DNA from: Flavobacteriaceae bacterium
GTDB taxonomy: Bacteria; Bacteroidota; Bacteroidia; Flavobacteriales; Flavobacteriaceae
Assembly (NCBI GenBank): GCA_015489265.1
Contig: WFZY01000270.1
Span: 1-7,223 of the forward strand
Direction: 5' to 3'
DNA: 7,223 nt
Within the stretch, counting starts at the first letter, position 1; every line of letters begins with the position of its first letter. A program made the position numbers and the translations under genes. Under the pieces are notes generated by a model. The model made no database searches, had not been told where the DNA came from, and saw nothing but the letters and a program-made list of their open reading frames with translations. Positions 5,366 through 7,223 of the stretch are shown here, piece after piece.

Positions 5366-5812
5366 ATGAGCAAAACATGGCATATAAAGCGCTTTGACGA
5401 ACTTTCGAAACGGGAATTATACCAAATACTACAACTACGAAACGACGTCTTTGTAGTTGAGCAAAACTGCGTATATCAAGATGCCGACGGTAAAGATTAT
5501 GATGCTTATCATTTGTTTCTAGAAAAGGATAATCAGATAATTGCTTACGCCCGAATGTTTAAATCCGGTGCTTATTTTGATAAAGCAAGTATCGGTAGGG
5601 TAGTGGTACATCCAAATTTTAGAAAACAAAATCTAGGTAATAAATTGATGCAAAAAGCCCTAAAATTTCTGACAGAAACTCTAAAAGAAGACACAATAGA
5701 AATCAGTGCACAAACTTATCTGCTAAAATTTTATAATGATTTGGGCTTTAAAGAAACAGGTGAAGTTTATTTAGAAGACGGACTGCCACATATCCGGATG
5801 ATTTACGGTTAA
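5366..5812 (+). CDS. elaA: GNAT family N-acetyltransferase, ElaA-like
   Basis: Cytoplasmic acetyl-CoA-dependent acyltransferase of 148 residues, the usual ElaA length. The N-terminal LRNDVFVVEQNCVYQDADG (24-42) closely resembles the LRxxVFVVEQNCpYQDiDG segment of E. coli ElaA. IAYARMFKS follows at 59-67. GNAT motif A is IGRVVVHPNFRKQNLGNKLM (76-95), with the acetyl-CoA pyrophosphate-binding loop RKQNLG (86-91). AQTYLLKFYNDLGFKETGE (115-133) is motif B, and the end DGLPHIRM matches the family C-terminus. The protein is complete, so the stop at 5810-5812 appears native. The substrate of ElaA proteins is not established. The gene stands alone after a terminator. Immediately after its stop, in the same frame, lies an unrelated T9SS sorting tail. 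Confidence 0.9.
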   Translation: MSKTWHIKRFDELSKRELYQILQLRNDVFVVEQNCVYQDADGKDYDAYHLFLEKDNQIIAYARMFKSGAYFDKASIGRVVVHPNFRKQNLGNKLMQKALKFLTETLKEDTIEISAQTYLLKFYNDLGFKETGEVYLEDGLPHIRMIYG

Positions 5813-5962
5813 AAAATATTTGATATGCAAGGACATAAATTGTTGGAACGAAATATTTCGGACAAAAATCGTTTAAATCTGAATAAAATACCTACCGGTG
5901 TGTATTTATATACTATCACTATTGACGGTAAACAAAAAAGCGGAAAATTGATAAAGAAATAA
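5813..5962 (+). pseudogene. Orphan T9SS C-terminal sorting-domain remnant
   Basis: Reading on in the acetyltransferase frame past its TAA gives KIFDMQGHKLLE, about 12 residues, then LNLNKIPTGVYLYTI and KQKSGKLIKK before TAA. This is the pattern of the type-A T9SS C-terminal sorting domain (TIGR04183-like: vkIyDmqGk... idls.lp.GvYl... Kliik). Only about 49 residues are left, against a usual 70-80; the beginning of the domain and any passenger protein with signal peptide are missing. A 45-codon ORF could start at ATG 5825, but with no signal peptide it could not be exported. It is best read as the 3' remnant of a deleted secreted-protein gene. It supports a T9SS-bearing Bacteroidota host. Confidence 0.75.
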
Positions 5963-5970
5963 TTTTATCA

Positions 5971-6048
5971 GACCTAGTAGGTCTGTAAATGATTGTAAAT
6001 CAAAGTAAAAAGACCTTGCAGGTTTTATAAACCTAACGGGTCTTGTTG
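5971..6048. repeat. Palindromic repeat block, copy 1
   Basis: The block holds a short dyad GACCTAGTAGGTC (5971-5983) and a degenerate 31-nt dyad (6012-6042) of the GACCT...AGGTC family. From 5972 to 6048 it is about 90% identical by eye to 6743-6817, including the non-palindromic spacer TAAATGATTGTAAATCAA. So two copies of the same composite block lie on either side of the toxin-antitoxin genes. Confidence 0.8.
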
Positions 6049-6058
6049 AAAATTAAAA

Positions 6059-6087
6059 TTTTTATTTCCGTTTCTTCTTAAAATTTC
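6059..6087. repeat. 29-nt direct repeat, detached copy of the rnr 3' end
   Basis: This segment is identical to 6920-6948 over 29 nt. On the minus strand it spells the last codons and stop of rnr (an NFKKKRK-stop equivalent) although no rnr body precedes it. It lies just before the toxin-antitoxin promoter. It resembles an attL/attR-type duplication or a recombination scar. Confidence 0.85.
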
Positions 6088-6089
6088 AA

Positions 6090-6121
6090 TTTGGTATATA
6101 ACCAATAGTTTTCTAACTTTG
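6090..6121 (+). promoter_or_regulatory. Promoter of the toxin-antitoxin operon
   Basis: TTTG (6090-6093) and TAACTTTG (6114-6121) match the Bacteroidota -33 and -7 elements exactly with a 20-nt spacer, 13 nt before the ATG at 6135. The -33 box begins 2 nt after the end of the 29-nt direct repeat. Confidence 0.75.
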
Positions 6122-6134
6122 TAAAAAGTTCATT

Positions 6135-6359
6135 ATGAAAGACTTTAAGAAATATATAGAAATTAATCCCGAAAAAAGATTTGGAAAACCGGTTATAAAA
6201 GGTACCAGAATATCGGTTTATGATATTTTATTATGGTTATCCGATGGCATGACAAAAAAAGAAATTTTGCATGATTTTCCGGAACTTAAAGAAGAACAAA
6301 TAAACGCTTGTCTTGCCTTTGCCGCTAGTAAGGAACAAGGTCATCGCTATGCTTCATGA
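6135..6359 (+). CDS. DUF433 family antitoxin (helix-turn-helix)
   Basis: A 74-residue protein of the DUF433 type. It has the family signature RFGKPVIKGTRISVYDIL (15-32), then WLSDGMTKKEILHDFPELKEEQI (34-56), which forms the HTH-like core, and ACLAFAASKEQ near the C-terminus. DUF433 proteins are widely paired with DUF5615 PIN-like proteins and are thought to be the antitoxin, binding the toxin and probably the operon's own promoter. Here the gene is first in a two-gene operon; its TGA overlaps the ATG of the next gene by 4 nt (ATGA), implying translational coupling. A complete promoter precedes it. The paired arrangement is seen directly; toxin neutralisation is inferred from the family. Confidence 0.9.
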   Translation: MKDFKKYIEINPEKRFGKPVIKGTRISVYDILLWLSDGMTKKEILHDFPELKEEQINACLAFAASKEQGHRYAS

Positions 6360-6688
6360 AACTTTTATTTGACCAAAATATATCTTTTAGACTCATACGA
6401 AAAATAGCCGATTTATATCCGGAAGCAAAACAAGTCAGAGAACTTGGTCTTGAAAACGCATCTGACCGTGAAATATTTGATTTTGCCATAAAAAACAAAT
6501 ATACCATAGTAACTTTTGACGCCGACTTTTGTGATATTAATAATCTAAAAAATTTTCCAATAAAAATAATCTGGCTAAGAACCGGAAATATTACTACCAA
6601 AAATTTGGAAAGAATTTTTACTGAAAAATTTGAACTTATTCAAACTTTTTTGACAGAAAATAGCGGTTGTCTGGAAATTGAAAATTAA
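6356..6688 (+). CDS. DUF5615 PIN-like toxin (putative RNase)
   Basis: A 110-residue protein starting MKLLFDQNIS, the characteristic DUF5615/Mut7-C-like PIN start with D6 and N8. Acidic residues at the expected positions of a PIN-like metal site are D6, D37 and E39 (SDREIFDFA, 36-44) and D55/D57 (VTFDADFCD, 52-60). IIWLRTGN (71-78) is the conserved strand and Arg near the C-terminal end. Length is normal and no residue is evidently lost, so the protein may be active. It is probably an RNA-cleaving toxin held in check by the DUF433 protein encoded with a 4-nt overlap upstream. The target RNA is unknown. The gene converges on rnr, with palindromes and a bidirectional terminator between them. Confidence 0.9.
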   Translation: MKLLFDQNISFRLIRKIADLYPEAKQVRELGLENASDREIFDFAIKNKYTIVTFDADFCDINNLKNFPIKIIWLRTGNITTKNLERIFTEKFELIQTFLTENSGCLEIEN

Positions 6689-6723
6689 AATGTTTTAAAT
6701 TAATCAATTTTTAGTCAGACTCA

Positions 6724-6817
6724 GACCTACTAGGTTTTGAAAACCTAGTAGGTCTATAAATGATTGTAAATCAACATAAAAAGACCTAGCAGGTTTTATA
6801 AACCTACTAGGTCGTTG
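6724..6817. repeat. Palindromic repeat block, copy 2
   Basis: The block holds a perfect 31-nt palindrome (6724-6754, arms of 15 around a central G) and a near-perfect one (6783-6813), both of the GACCT...AGGTC family. They are joined by the same spacer as in 5985-6010. A degenerate half-copy, GACTATTAGGTC, lies at 6852-6863. The first palindrome may also help end the toxin transcript. Confidence 0.85.
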
Positions 6818-6888
6818 GAATATCATAAATTTAACGATTTAAAACTAACAAGACTATTAGGTCAGAAAAAATTAAATTGTAATAACAT

Positions 6889-6924
6889 AAAAAAATGCCG
6901 GTAATTTTTCTACCGGCATTTTTT
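6889..6924. terminator. Bidirectional terminator between the toxin gene and rnr
   Basis: A 9-bp stem ATGCCGGTA (6895-6903) / TACCGGCAT (6911-6919) is flanked by A7 on the left and T6 on the right, so it can terminate both convergent transcripts. It abuts the rnr stop codon at 6923. Confidence 0.85.
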
Positions 6925-6948
6925 ATTTCCGTTTCTTCTTAAAATTTC
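6920..6948. repeat. 29-nt direct repeat, copy within the rnr 3' end
   Basis: This is the native copy of the repeat at 6059-6087. It covers the last codons and stop of rnr and a few bases of the terminator T-run. Identity with the other copy stops abruptly at both ends. The two copies bound 832 bp containing the toxin-antitoxin pair. Confidence 0.85.
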
Positions 6949-7223
6949 TTTTAGGTTTTGGCAATTTTGATACCGTATTGTTTTTTATTTCAATATTGTC
7001 TTGGTCTTCGTCGGTATCGTAAAGCATTTCAAAATCTATTTGTTTTTTTTCGGGATTGGTTTTCTTAACTTTGACGGTTACCACATCGCCAAGTTGGTAT
7101 TTTTTACCGGTAATTTCGCCGATCATGGCATAGTCATCTTCATCAAAATAATAATAATCATCTCGCATTTCGGTGCGTCTGACCAATCCTTCCACTTTAT
7201 TGGCGGTTAATTCCACGTATATA
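6923..7223 (-). CDS. rnr: Ribonuclease R, C-terminal part (S1 domain), 5' end beyond window
   Basis: The frame is open to the right edge with no start inside it; the GTG at 7216 is internal. The 99 residues present begin IYVELTANKVEGLVR, followed by MRDDYYYFDEDDYAMIGE and ITGKKYQLGDVVTVKVKK. This is the RNA-binding S1 (OB-fold) domain that ends RNase R, with IDFEML as its last strand. A low-complexity basic tail follows, ending PKPKRNFKKKRK, as is usual for the enzyme. RNase R is a processive 3'-5' exoribonuclease that degrades structured RNA in the cytoplasm. The catalytic RNB domain and cold-shock domains are outside the window. The last seven codons and stop are duplicated at 6059-6087. 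Confidence 0.9.
   Translation of the reverse strand, partial: IYVELTANKVEGLVRRTEMRDDYYYFDEDDYAMIGEITGKKYQLGDVVTVKVKKTNPEKKQIDFEMLYDTDEDQDNIEIKNNTVSKLPKPKRNFKKKRK

Noticed and set aside
5366..5962. Functional acetyltransferase fused to a T9SS tail
   Set aside because: A clear TAA separates them, the acetyltransferase is complete at its natural C-terminus, and it lacks the signal peptide needed for T9SS export.
7001..7210. Plus-strand open frame within the rnr region
   Set aside because: It is antisense to the RNase R S1 domain and has no promoter or recognisable product.
6923..7216. Small separate gene starting at GTG 7216
   Set aside because: The frame continues open to the window edge and the residues before the GTG fit the S1 domain of RNase R, so it is internal to rnr.

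Overview
The window looks like chromosomal DNA of a member of the Bacteroidota, most likely a flavobacterium-like organism. It is AT-rich and shows almost no Shine-Dalgarno sites; starts are preceded by A/T-rich leaders. Promoters fit the Bacteroidota TTTG / TAnnTTTG type, and a type IX secretion (T9SS) sorting-tail remnant is present. The housekeeping genes at the edges (asnB, rnr) also match that group by eye.

Layout. The left edge (1-1444, minus strand) is a glutamine-dependent asparagine synthetase, asnB, cut off at its C-terminal end. Upstream of it on the same strand are two palindromic repeats, an intrinsic terminator, a 17-codon ORF with seven Asn codons and a good promoter. Together these look like a ribosome-mediated, asparagine-sensing attenuator. 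A repeat-rich gene-free stretch (about 1750-2140) follows. Then on the plus strand come a cation diffusion facilitator (CDF) transporter (2170-3045) and a branched inverted-repeat element.

Next are two paralogous YfdX-family genes (3311-4273 and 4438-5283). The first encodes a lipoprotein and the second has no signal peptide. Each has its own sigma-54-like GG-N10-TTTGA site, an upstream TTGT-A/ACAA inverted repeat at matching distance and its own terminator, so they look co-regulated but separately transcribed.

The right part holds an ElaA-like GNAT acetyltransferase (5366-5812) followed in frame, directly after its stop, by an orphan T9SS C-terminal sorting tail (5813-5962). After that comes a DUF433/DUF5615 (PIN-like) toxin-antitoxin pair (6135-6688) between palindromic repeat blocks. 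A 29-nt direct repeat flanks the pair: one copy is the 3' end of rnr (RNase R, minus strand, cut by the right edge) and the other is a detached duplicate at 6059-6087, which suggests insertion or duplication at the rnr 3' end.

The most notable points are the Asn-codon leader of asnB, the paired sigma-54-type control of the YfdX paralogues, and the direct-repeat-bounded toxin-antitoxin cassette. All are read by eye; no homology search or folding program was run.
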